Shown here: one piece after another, positions 12,079 to 22,755 of the stretch
Position numbering within the stretch: the first letter of the stretch is position 1
How the letters are laid out: every line of letters begins with the position of its first letter
NCBI GenBank assembly: GCA_032988165.1
Contig: JANTQF010000023.1
Span: 1-64,000 of the forward strand
Source of the DNA: Emmonsiellopsis sp. PD_33
Taxonomy: Eukaryota; Ascomycota; Eurotiomycetes; Onygenales; Ajellomycetaceae
Length of the DNA: 64,000 nucleotides
Reading direction: 5' to 3'
Position numbers and translations under genes: made by a program
The notes under the pieces: model-generated
What the model saw: the letters and a program-made list of their open reading frames with translations, nothing else
Databases searched by the model: none
What the model was told of the DNA's origin: nothing

Positions 12079-13620
12079 ACCCCCCCCCTAATTCTTTCCA
12101 GCTTTGGTCGTATTCCCATAAATTTTGGGATTGGACTAGAGCACAGGGCTTCAGGGCCCCGAGACCGGTATCATTTACACCTCTAACCTCACTCCATCTC
12201 ACCGGCATGATCGCTTCTTCTGTTGGATATTTATTCTTGTGCAATTTAGCCTGTCTGTTATTTGCTCCATGCTCTTGGCCGCGCCGCACGTTCGTGGCGT
12301 TTTTTGTATTAATTTTGGTAAATTTGCGTGGAGTATGGATGCAAAAAGGGATGATGCCATATATATGATTAATGTTGATTGAGGAATGTGCTTTTTTTTT
12401 TTTTTTTTTCTCTTGAAATCATGTATTCATTTTCATTTTTTTTTTTTTTGTGTTGGAACAAATACATGAACCACTGTAAATATTTGATTTCTTCCCTGGC
12501 CACCTATTTCATACATATGCAGAAGGCTTCTTTACTCTTCTCCCTTCCAGATATAGAGGAATTAGGTACAGGAGAGAGAGGGTAGTTAGTACAGAAGAGG
12601 CGTCTATACCTGAGGATCTCGGGAGTAAGCCCTTCTTTCTTATGGTTCCAACATAATTCTGTCAATTCAACTTGCCACGGTAATTTGATACTTAATCATT
12701 GGCCTGTCAGGAGATGTTATTTTGTTTTTCATTAGCAGATGAAGAAGCCCAGTGCGAGCAACAATAATGTGAGATAGAAAAAAGAGGGGGGGGGGCGGTA
12801 GTTACTTTCTATATATCTTACTTTGCTACACTAGACAGACAGTAGTGATTCAGGGGATTAGTCTGAGATTTTTAATAGATCTATGTCTGCAAATCTAGAT
12901 ATATACTTGAAATAGCTGTAATCTTCACAGAACCTTGAAAGGCGTTCTTCTTATGTTAAAAAAAGGCATATAGATATATATAGATCAGCTGTGTGACCAT
13001 GCATGGGACCATAGCTAAAACATAACCTTATTACTTTATTTTAGGAAATAGCCCCCCTTTTTATATAATATCGCTTTAATATTAGTATTATTTTATATTC
13101 ATAGTTCATTAAATCAGTCCTAGCCTATGTTTTAAAATGATATGTTACTGATTAGTCCCAAGGTATATTTTATGTCAAAGGCGTAGAAACCAACAGGGGC
13201 AACATCTTGACTTCCTACCTACTATGGATCCCTCCTCCTATCATCATCCCCTTACCCAAATCTCCCCACCATCGCCACCCAGATCGGAATTTGGGTAGCA
13301 TGGCGGGTCAGCCGTGATGGGACCCAGTCAAACTATTGTTAGCAACTAACTCCACGCAACGCTCCCTTCATGCGTAAGGATGATAGCTGATGATGCTTAT
13401 TATATACCTGAGCCATCTCGATGCCCCCATCTAGTCCGTGTTCGTCAGCTAGGAACATGACATAATTTGCAGAAGATATAACAATAAGTACGTCCACAGG
13501 TTCCGAACGTTTTGGCCTTGGATTAAACCAAATCCAAAAACACCTTCATATCGCCCTGCCCACGCAGTGCAATCAATACGTGCCAATTGCCAGACAAAAC
13601 GATCAATTCCTCCAGAGAAA
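12079..13620. other. Intergenic region, putative promoter of the dehydratase-like gene
   Basis: It holds poly-T tracts of 18 (12392-12409) and 14 (12436-12449), a poly-G run near 12786, and one copy of a dispersed repeat (12861-12953). I see no coding sequence. The tail probably carries the 3' region of the zinc-cluster gene, and the last few hundred bases the promoter of the next gene. Confidence 0.55.
12861..12953 (+). repeat. Diverged direct repeat, copy A
   Basis: This roughly 90-bp segment aligns to 14201-14287. Shared blocks are TTAATAGATCT, TTGAAATAG, ACAGAA and AAGGCG followed by TCTTCTTA, with one gap of about six bases. The two copies lie on either side of the dehydratase-like gene. 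Origin is unknown: it could be a solo terminal repeat or the remnant of a tandem gene duplication. Confidence 0.65.
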
Positions 13621-14174
13621 ATGGCGACGGATATTTCCCTCGCAGGTGCAACGAACTCCTCCCATATTGCTCAAAACCTGCTTCGAATGCTAATCAGCCG
13701 GGAGATAAATTAGACTACCTTGAAATCCGCAACCTGGCCTTTGAGTGGTCCGAAAGCTACGATCTCAAAGACTGGGAGCGACTTCAAAAGATCCTCGCCC
13801 CTTCTACCCGTCTCGACTTTCGCAGCCTCAAGGGCGAGTTACATGAGAACTTGACCCCGAAGGACTATGCCGCCATTCTTTCCGCACTCCTGGGCGACAA
13901 AACCTTGAAGACGCAGCACCTCTTGGGCGGCGCCAAAGTGGAGCGTCAAGGCGACGGCACGGTCAAAGTCCAGTACCAGATTCGCGTCGCGCATCAACGC
14001 TACAAGGACGAGACATTTGCTGAGGTCCTAAACAAGGGCCATGGGATTGGCGTTACCACGCACTGGTATAGGAAGATTGATGGAGTTTGGAAGATAGAAG
14101 CTGTTGCACCGAGACTGGAGTGGAGTGAATATGACATCTTTGGTACCCTGGCTCCTCCTCCCGAGGAGAGCTGA
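13621..14174 (+). CDS. Scytalone dehydratase-like protein with altered active site
   Basis: A small SnoaL/NTF2-fold enzyme of the scytalone dehydratase family (PF02982), likely acting on an aromatic polyketide-type substrate in the cytosol. Exons 13621-13645 and 13705-14174 give 164 residues, close to the roughly 172 of fungal scytalone dehydratases. The 59-nt intron starts GTGCAA, has a CTAAT branch site and ends GAG. Compared with the characterised Magnaporthe enzyme, the Tyr-Asp pair (Y27, D28) and both histidines (H80, H105) are kept. The Tyr50 position is Phe (F47), Ser129 is Gly (G124) and Asn131 is Thr (T126). These residues bind or activate scytalone in the known enzyme, so a different substrate or lost dehydratase activity is plausible. 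The start has a good AAAATGG context, and no ATG supports the unspliced frame. Neighbours are a zinc-cluster regulator and an ABCG exporter. Confidence 0.85.
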
Positions 14175-15329
14175 ATCTTCATGGGAGTTAGACAATCTAT
14201 ATCTGCATCTCTTAATAGATCTGGATCTACAAACCATATATTCTATTTGAAATAGCCTCGATCTTAACAGAAGGCGCATCTTCTTACGAACTATACAGAT
14301 ATACATCTAGGTGAGGCAGACATTCACATTAGGGATATAAAAAACAATCCACCCACACAAATTTCCTCGAACGCATACATACATCTTCCATCACAGTTCG
14401 AAGAAGTATTACCTTTCTGTATCTGACATGTGATTGGTTGTTCGTGGCTGCCCATTGAATTACGTAAACATTCCGAGGTCAATCTCCAACGTCTGGCTGG
14501 CAGGGAGTTTGGTTCCAATTCAAAATCATGAGCAGAAAGTGGCTGGTTTCTGTCCCAGCTGGCTGTGAACATGGGGATGATGAATGGGGACCAGGAGGCA
14601 GTTCAATCGCAACGCAAACTCACCTCCTAATAAGCGAGCCCACCCAAGCGAGCCCGGTCCAGGAATAGGCATTCGAGAGTCCTGACGGGGATGCGGCCCC
14701 CTGTTATTTCCTCGGTCCCTGTTCCTCTAGCTGGGCTGGAGGGACGAGAACTACTAGTAGTTAAGTTACAGCCGGAACGACCATGGCCCGAGTGGGATGG
14801 TGGTGGTAATGGAATTTCAAAGGATACCTCGAAGTGGCCGGAGACAACTCAACTCATGCTCCGTTTATCCATGTCGCTGCGCCTGGTCCACTGCGCTATC
14901 CTGCGTGTTCCTAATGGGGATTTCTCGAGAGAGTATCCTTGTTCGCAGTATGGATTGTGGATGTGCTTGGAACGGTTCGTATGGTATCGCGATGGCTATC
15001 ATCCTTTCATGCTCGGCTATCTGGACAATTATTATGGAGAACTATCCGGGAATTATCCAGAGCGGAGTTACATCCCTCCATCCCCACTAGTTATCTTTCA
15101 CAAGCTAATTTTTTCGACGCTAGGGGAGAAAGAAAAACGGTTATCCTGAACTGAAAATTTCCCGGAGACTTTTCTTGACATGTTTTAGCAAGTCTTCTCC
15201 AGGAGATTGAGACTTCATTGATCCCTTCGACCTGGCTTCTTGTCTGCCCTGTATTGTGTACTCTCGACCAGGTCTGAAGTGCGCAACATCATGAGAGATT
15301 AGGAATCCTTGGCTAGAGTCCCTTGCATC
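14175..15329. other. Intergenic region, putative promoter of the ABC transporter
   Basis: It contains the second copy of the diverged repeat just after the dehydratase stop. Several overlapping open frames at 14.7-15.15 kb show no family resemblance and disagree with each other. It probably contains the promoter and leader of the ABCG gene. No clear TATA element or factor-binding palindrome stands out. Confidence 0.5.
14201..14287 (+). repeat. Diverged direct repeat, copy B
   Basis: This partner of 12861-12953 lies in the same orientation and begins 27 bases after the stop codon of the dehydratase-like gene, so it probably lies in that gene's 3' untranslated region. Confidence 0.65.
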
Positions 15330-18300
15330 ATGGACCTCGTTGGCGAGGAGAAGGTCTCCCAGCTCGAGATTGAGGGCGATGCGATTTCTACCCCAGACCT
15401 CGAAGCCAATTCTACAGCGCCTTTATCCCTCCGTGCCGTCCAGCCTGTCAATGTTAATGTCCGAGATTTGGTTGTCCGTATCGATACGACCCCACAGATA
15501 TGGCAGAGTTCCCCGCAAATGCTCTGGGATCGCATTCGACGCGCGAACCAAGACAACCCGGTAAAGACCGTTCTCGATGGGGTTTCTGCAGATATGCCCC
15601 AGGGCAGCCTGACGGCGATAATTGGAGGTAGTGGTTCCGGGAAAACGAGTTTTCTGAATGCGATCTCTGGTCGGATGAACGCGAGCCGCGTCAAGAACAC
15701 TGGTTCGGTGACGTTTAATGGAAGCGACGATATCAATTCCATCCGCAGTGCATATGTGATGCAGCAGGATGTCCTAATCCCCACGTTGACGGTGCGCGAA
15801 ACCCTTCAATACTCGGCCGATCTGAGACTGCCTCCCCCGACGACCGAGCAGGAGCGTCGGAACGTTGTGGAACAAGTCATTCTGGAGCTGGGCTTGAAGG
15901 AGTGCGCAGACACAAGAATTGGAAACTCAGCGCATAAAGGATGCAGTGGGGGAGAAAAGAGACGGACCAGCATTGGTGTTCAGATGCTGGCGAATCCATC
16001 GGTTCTTTTCTGTGATGAGCCAACAACAGGTAAACTCTCTTCATCATATCCCCCCGTAATAGGAAATCTGGGAATGCAGGTTATTCTTTGACCTTGGGCC
16101 CGCCATGAGACCTGTATTCTGATAGAAAGTATGACCAGGCCTGGATGCCACGAGTGCCTTCCAGATCATCCGAACGTTGAAAAGGCTGGCCCGCGATGGA
16201 AGGACAGTTATAATATCTATTCACGCCCCTCGTTCTGAGATATGGGGTCTTTTCGATCGCGTAGTGCTTTTGTCTCGTGGCTCTGTTCTGTACAGTGGAC
16301 CAGCAAGCGCCTCAGTGGATCATTTTGCGAAATGCGGTTACGATCTTCCGCCCTTTGTTAACCCTGCAGAATTTCTGATCGATTTAGCCGCGTATGACAG
16401 TCGGTCTGAGGAAGCAGAGCAAGCGTCATCTGCGCGTGTCGAGGCGTTGAAAACCGCATGGAGGGAGAAGCCAAGGAAGATCAGCGTCGATGAGGAATAT
16501 CTTTCGCCTGAGCTTGCTGATAAAGATAAGACAAGCTCGGATGTTGTGCTACAACAAAGAAATGTCGATTTTCGACGACAATTCCGTGTCCAAACAGCAC
16601 GTACTTTTAAAGTAACCATCCGGGACCCTATGGGCGTCGCCGGAAGCTTTTTCGAGGCTATCGGTATGTCTGTGATCACTGGCTGGATTTTCCTCCGCCT
16701 AGACATGAGTCTCTCGGGTATTCGGTCGCGACAAGGTAGCCTGTACATCGCCAGTAGTTTGAATGGCTACCTTATTCTGCTGTATGAAACGTTTCGACTT
16801 ACCACTGACATCCAGCTTTTCGATCGAGAACGGATTGAGGGTGTGGTTGGCGTCCCATCGTTCCTTTTGAGCAGGCGAGCTGCACGGCTGTTCCTTGAAG
16901 ATCTACCTGTGCCTACCCTGTTCTCGATAATATTCTACTTCATGGTTGGATATCGCTTGGCCCCGGCTGAATTTTTCATGTTCCTCGCCCTAAACATCCT
17001 CACCCAGTACACAGCCGTCACATTTGCATCAATATGCATTGGCATATCCCGGAACTTCCCCGGCGCGAGTTTGGTAGCCAACCTGGCATTCACGCTCCAG
17101 TCCATTGCTTGTGGCTACTTTGTGCAGGCCAACCAGATCCCGGTCTACGTGAGATGGCTCAAATGGATCACGTATTCTTTCTACACATTTGGAGCCCTTT
17201 GCACAAATGAATTTATCGGGCCCAATGGGCCTCCAGAGGGCCAGTTTTATGACTGCCCGTACTCTGACGATCCATCCGATCCCCGGTGCAAAGAATACAC
17301 GGGCATATTCATCACGTCTAGTCTAGGCCTTCCGCGAAATTGGATATGGAGACCTACGTTGATCCTCTTCTCATTTGTGGTCCTTTTCTATATAGTTGGG
17401 GCTATAGTCCTCCAGTTCAGGAAAGTCGATATGGATATTGCCCAGGCACGAAATGGAGACGGAGACCTATCGGCCGGAAAGGAGAAGATAGTACCCAGGC
17501 CGCCTGAAGATGTGCGGAAAGTGAACATCAGCCTAGACAAGTACGCGTTGGAGATCCAAAAAAGGTCTTTCGGCCGACGAGGATTTACCTCTCGCCATTT
17601 ACAGATTCTGAAACCTATCTCTGCCGAATTCCATCCTGGACGCCTCAATGTTATCATGGGACCATCGGGAAGTGGGAAAACGTCCTTGCTCTGCTCAATC
17701 GCCAGTAGGCTGCACGGGTCTTTGGGAACTCGGTATCGTGTCAGTGGAGATATGTTGTATAATGGAGCAGTACCATCTGAGAGCGTCATTAGGTCAGTGT
17801 CGTCATTTGTGACTCAGGATGACGACGCTTTGATGCCTTCGTTGACGGTACGGGAGAGCCTTCAATTTGCGGCTGGCTTGAGGCTTCCGTCGTGGATGTC
17901 GAAACAGGAGAAAAATAGACGCGCTGAAGACATTCTCCTGAAAATGGGGTTGAAGGATTGCGCAAACAACTTGATTGGCAGTGACTTGATTAAGGGTATC
18001 AGTGGCGGGGAGAAAAGAAGAGTTACCATCGCTATACAGATCTTAACTGACCCGAAAGTCTTGCTTTTGGACGAACCGACTTCGGGATTAGATGCCTTCA
18101 CTGCGACCAGCATTATTGACGTCTTAAACGGCCTGGCGGCCGAGGGAAGAACTCTTATCCTCACGATACATCAGTCTCGATCGGATATTTTTCGCTACTT
18201 TCACAACATCCTCCTCCTGGCTCGGGGCGGCCATCCCGTCTATGCAGGGAAAGGAGCAGACATGTTATCTCACTTCGAGCAGCTGGGATATCCATGCCCT

Positions 18301-19486
18301 AAAACTACCAATCCCGCGGACTTTGTCCTGGATTTGATCACAGTGGACCTCCAGGAGAAAACCCGCGAAGTCATGAGCCGCAAGAAGGTGGAGAGTTTAA
18401 TCACAAGCTGGGCAGAGAAACCGCTAGAGTTAACCCGCCAGACGTCGGTGATTGCGACCCCAGCTGAACTTGGCAGCCTCAAGAGACAAATTAATCCGTT
18501 TCGGGTCATTTTTCCTTTGGTTTTGCGTCGGTCGTCGATCAACCTGCGGAGACAACCGCCGCTTATCGTTGCCCGGATAATGCAGGTTATTGGGATGGGC
18601 ATTATTATTTCGCTTTTTTTCGCTCCCTTGCAGAATAACTATGAAGCTGTGCAGTCAAGAATGGGCGTTCTGCAACAGTTTGCCGCCATGTACTTTGTTG
18701 GTAAGTAGCATTCGATAAGCTACTATGTCGACGGTTAAAAAATATTTGAAGAACAAAACTCTAACCTGACGATCTTTAGGAATGCTCCAAAACATCGCCG
18801 TCTACCCTAACGAACGAGACGTATTCTACCGCGAGCAAGCAGATAACTGCTACTCAATCGAGGCCTTCATACTGCAATACACAAGCCTCGAAGTTCCCTT
18901 CGAAATTATTGCCTCTTTAGTTTTCGGCGTCGCCACCGCCTTTGCGATAAACATGCGGCGGACTGTCAAAATGTTCCTCATCGCGGCATTCAACTGCTTC
19001 TGCATAGTAAACTGCGGAGAATCGCTCGGAATCATGTTCTGCACTCTATTCTCCCACGCCGGATTCGCCGTGAATGTCACCTCCATTTTACTCTCCATTG
19101 CTAATATCCTAGGCGGCGTAATGAGCCTAGATGTCCCCGATGTTATCCAGGCGCTCAATCATCTATCACCAGTTAAGTATTCGCTGGCAAATCTGGCTCC
19201 ATACTCTATCTCTGGTCATACTTTTACGTGCAGTGATGCGCAACGGTTGCCAGATGGTAGGTGCCCGATAGAGACCGGGGAGCAAGTGCTGCAGTTGTAT
19301 AACCTGGATAAGAATGCTGAGATGAACCTGATGGCGCTGGGGGTTTGCACGATTATTTACAGGTTGGTAGCATACGCGTTATTGAAAGTTATGAAGTCGT
19401 ATGGCTTTTGGGAGTGGACTCGGGGAGTGTTGCGAACGAAGGAGAAGAAGGGGAAGATGAAAGGAGGTGGAAATGGTGCGGAGTGA
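15330..19486 (+). CDS. Full-size ABCG transporter, Yol075c-like
   Basis: A membrane ATP-binding cassette exporter with the order NBD1-TMD1-NBD2-TMD2. Exons are 15330-16029, 16139-18700 and 18780-19486, coding 1322 residues; yeast Yol075c has about 1290. NBD1 has Walker A GGSGSGKT (K105), signature CSGGEKRR (205-212) and Walker B LFCDEP. NBD2 has GPSGSGKT, ISGGEKRR and LLLDEPTSG. Both Walker A motifs are canonical, unlike Pdr5-type pumps, whose first NBD is degenerate, so this belongs with the Yol075c/white-like group rather than the PDR group. Intron 1 (109 nt) falls inside the D-loop codon after DEPTTG. Intron 2 (79 nt) has CTAAC and CTGAC branch sites. The ATG at 15330 is the first in frame; the open frame before it lacks an ATG. 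It is downstream of the regulator and the dehydratase-like enzyme and is a candidate exporter for their product (inference). Confidence 0.92.
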
Positions 19487-22224
19487 TAGAATAGGGATAT
19501 AGAATACTTCTATCTTTCAATGAATATACCTGCTAATCATTGTATTTATCAAAGACAATACCACCATCTTCTTTTCTTCACTCAAACTAGGTGATGTGGA
19601 TAATAACGACGCCATGAGACCAGACGAACATCAACCCTACCCCCTACCCCCTCCTCGAACGGACACCAGTATGCCACACCACACCCCGAAAACAACGCTC
19701 CCCTCTCGCCACCAGGCCCGCCACCCGCCACCCCATATTCGCCCGGTTCCCCAGCCGAACATTCCCCTAACCACATCTTCCCAAAATCTATTATGTCAGC
19801 GGGGAACAAACATCGGCATTTTCGATACGCACGAAAACAACCAGTAGTTTCCCAAGGCACCAAGGCACCCAAAAAAAAGCCTTGCTATCCCCAGCTAAAA
19901 GCCCTTCCTTGAACCCCAACCCTTGGACAATCACCAACCAACAACTATGCCACCCCAGAATAGTACCTTTTTAACCTAGAAGCCCGACCCGAGGGCTACC
20001 TAGGTAGTTAATGATATCACGTGATATTATATCGGGCGCATTCGGGATATATACGCGCAGTCAACTGAGTTAAATGGAGATAGGGTTTTTATTCTCTCCC
20101 GATGTTCTCCTCTGCATTGGCGTGCGCTGTTCTAGCTGTGTAGCGCGAGGAGGAAGTTTTTGGAAAACGTTGGTCTAGAGTTTAAAATGAGCCCTCTCAA
20201 ACATCAAGGAATGGAAGGGCCTAGATTCTTCTAGTGGATTGGTTGGTTGGGTTGCGGTCTGGGTTGGAGGAGAAAGGGCGGACGTTGTTTTCAGTAAGGA
20301 ATATATGCGGAAGACAAAAGGCGAGGCAAAGCGTCAATAGGGCGATCAGTCGGTCCCGTTTTATTCCCCTTTGAACATTCTACGATTTCAATGAGGCCCA
20401 TGCCTATGGGAGGACTTTGGTGCCTTGCGTGCGGTAGGGATGTTCATGGCCGCTCCGTCCGTTCCGTGGCCTTGGCTTTCAGGGCAGTTTGATTTCTCAC
20501 GGCCCAAGGGGGGCCGCGCAAACCGATAGACCGAGATGGGAATGGTGAGATTGAGGTGGGGCTCAGGTGGACATGTTGTGAACTGGGAGAAGTTGGCAGT
20601 TGGCAGTTGGTTCGATCTAGATTCTAGCTACTGAGTTTCAAGACTTGACATCTGCTTTGGAGATGCTTGTGTACTCGGATGTCTTTCCCGAACGGGAGCC
20701 CCGTAGCCCAACGGAGAGTGATGAAGCACGTTGGAAGATAAGGTGGGGCCTGACCATTGTGGATGTTGTGTACGTCAATGATGATGCGCTCCACTGATCT
20801 CGATCCCGACGAGAGTGACATGTCAGTCCTGCTAGATTGCCCTGATGAATGGTTCCGAAAGCAGTTGGAAACAAAACGGATGCGAGGAGGGAAAAGGGGG
20901 GGTCAAAAAGGCGACAAATAGGGAAAGACAGTTGGACAATCGAGCAAATCAAATTATTTCCTACAAGAGACGGAGTAGAGATCTTTGGACTTGTCGAGTT
21001 GGTGCCTTTTCCCTCTATAATTTTTGCCTCACCGCTACCTAGTTGAAAGGCTGTCAATCGATTGTTAAGCCAATTATCATTAACAAACCCTGAAATTAAC
21101 AATGAAATTATTCACAAAATAATAAGCCAATAATCAAGGAAAATGTCCTCCATCGAAGAATGAAATGCTGACTAACAAAGAAACCGCCCTGCTGTGTGGT
21201 TAATTTTAGGTTTTGTTGCCACATGTGTCTAAACCCTAATTTGTGGGCTCGTCCACCAATAAAAACGGGGAATAAGAGTGTTCTCAGACGCTGATTGGCT
21301 GCTTGCCCTCCGATTCTTCCGCGACTTTCTGCGCCACGTTCGAAAAATTCCAACTTTATTTTTGGCGTTGAGATATGCCACGCAGCCCTGTGCTGGGTTA
21401 GTGAGGGGAGGCGAACGCCACGGGGCGCCTTCACGGCTTGTGTGTGGGAATATGCAAGGTACGCATGCAGAAGGGGGGTGGGGGATTTTTCCGTCGGCCT
21501 ATGGATGGTGAACATGTGTTGCCGCTGACCTGTAGGACTAGACTTAGGGAAATTAAATGATTAAGTTAGGCCACCATTTGTCGTTCATAGTAGCGTGGGA
21601 TGAAATTAGATGAAACGTGTTGAGGGTTGATATGGTATAAGTGATTTTGACACGTCATTAATGCGATACGAGGATCACAATGGTGGAAGGGGGGAGAAAG
21701 AGAAGATAAACGATGATGTGATAGGAAGAACATGAAAGATCGAAAGCGTGGGGGAAGAGTAGGATACGGTTGCGATGGGGAAAGTAAAACAAGAATGGAT
21801 GGAAGAAGAAAATTAAAAATGGAAGAATAATTGAATATGTAAAAGAATGGCTGGCTTTTTATTTGTTTTCCATGCCTATCAAAGGAATGGCGGACGGAAT
21901 GATCATCGTCCTATCTATCTATGTCTATGTCTATAGTCTATCGGTTTATCGTTGCGCAACGAAAGGAAGAGGTAAAACGAATGGAGAGGCCCTTGAGAGT
22001 AAAAGGAACCTTGACGCCCAAAAAAAGCCGGCGGAAAATAGGTGCAAAGTTGAAAATACCTCCCCAAGACGATAGCAATGACAAAGCATCGTACTAGCGA
22101 TGGAATGCCTCAGGGGTATAATCGAAAAATGAAATGTATACAGGAAGAAGAGGAAGGAATGAATGTGTGGAAACGAGTGGAAGTCGTAGATCGTATCATG
22201 ACGTTGCGAGGATCTTAGGCCGGC
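19487..22224. other. Intergenic region between convergent genes
   Basis: This lies between the ends of the plus-strand ABC gene and the minus-strand Bys1-like gene. Several short open frames on both strands (19.58-19.87, 20.6-21.1 and 21.1-21.5 kb) have no recognisable motif or matching splice signals. A purine-rich stretch runs from about 21.66 to 21.85 kb. I see no gene here. Confidence 0.5.
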
Positions 22225-22755
22225 TTAGACTCTGAAGTCGCGGGGGTGGACAGCGCGCTTTTTGGAGCCCCCAGAGCAGAGGACCATAGTGAGATCAGAG
22301 TCGGAGGGACATCCGTGCGTGGCATGGTCATCGTATGGCTGGTTGTAGGCTTCGTTGCAGAGTTCCACGCCAGGGTCACACTTGACCTTCGGGCATTCGT
22401 CATCTGAGGGAGTGAGGGTGATGCCGTACTTGGAGAATGGATAGCCATCGATGTTGGAGAGATCGTAGAAGACTTTGGGTTCGGAAAGAGTGTATTCGAA
22501 CTGAGAGACATTGCTGTCATCTTCAGTCAGGGCCATCTTGATGGAGATGCCTCCGCCATTTGGATTATTTCGATATTCCTCTGAGTACTCTCCGCCGGGC
22601 TTGATTTCTTGTTTTTCCACCTTGCCAGTGTCGGCGATGGACCAGATGTGGACGGTGTCCTTGCACTGATTCTTGATTTTGGCGGTACCGGCGAGGGCGG
22701 TGGGAAGGAGAGTAGCAAGGGCGGTGGCCGCAGCGATGATGGTCTTGGTATGCAT
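22225..22755 (-). CDS. Secreted Bys1-domain protein
   Basis: A small secreted or cell-surface protein of the Bys1 family (PF04681, thaumatin-like), named after the yeast-phase-specific gene of Blastomyces. It is a single exon of 176 residues. Residues 1-22 form a clear signal peptide, with a hydrophobic Ala/Leu core and a likely cut after ALA. The mature part begins with the family-typical KIKNQC and a VHIWS strand, and has six cysteines, enough for three disulfides. The C terminus carries a basic KKR, where a Kex2-type protease could release a nine-residue tail (inference). Function is unknown in the family. Yeast-phase expression is known for the Blastomyces protein but cannot be assumed here. 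The ATG at 22755 is the first in frame, and a TATA-like box lies about 210 bases upstream. Confidence 0.88.
   Translation of the reverse strand: MHTKTIIAAATALATLLPTALAGTAKIKNQCKDTVHIWSIADTGKVEKQEIKPGGEYSEEYRNNPNGGGISIKMALTEDDSNVSQFEYTLSEPKVFYDLSNIDGYPFSKYGITLTPSDDECPKVKCDPGVELCNEAYNQPYDDHATHGCPSDSDLTMVLCSGGSKKRAVHPRDFRV

Noticed and set aside
13587..14174. Unspliced 195-codon version of the dehydratase-like gene
   Set aside because: It begins with TTG and has an unrelated N-terminal 40 residues. The spliced model from the ATG at 13621 gives the family's length and normal N terminus.
20601..20640. Possible tRNA B-box-like sequence (GGTTCGATCTAGATTC)
   Set aside because: No A box at the right distance and no cloverleaf could be drawn.
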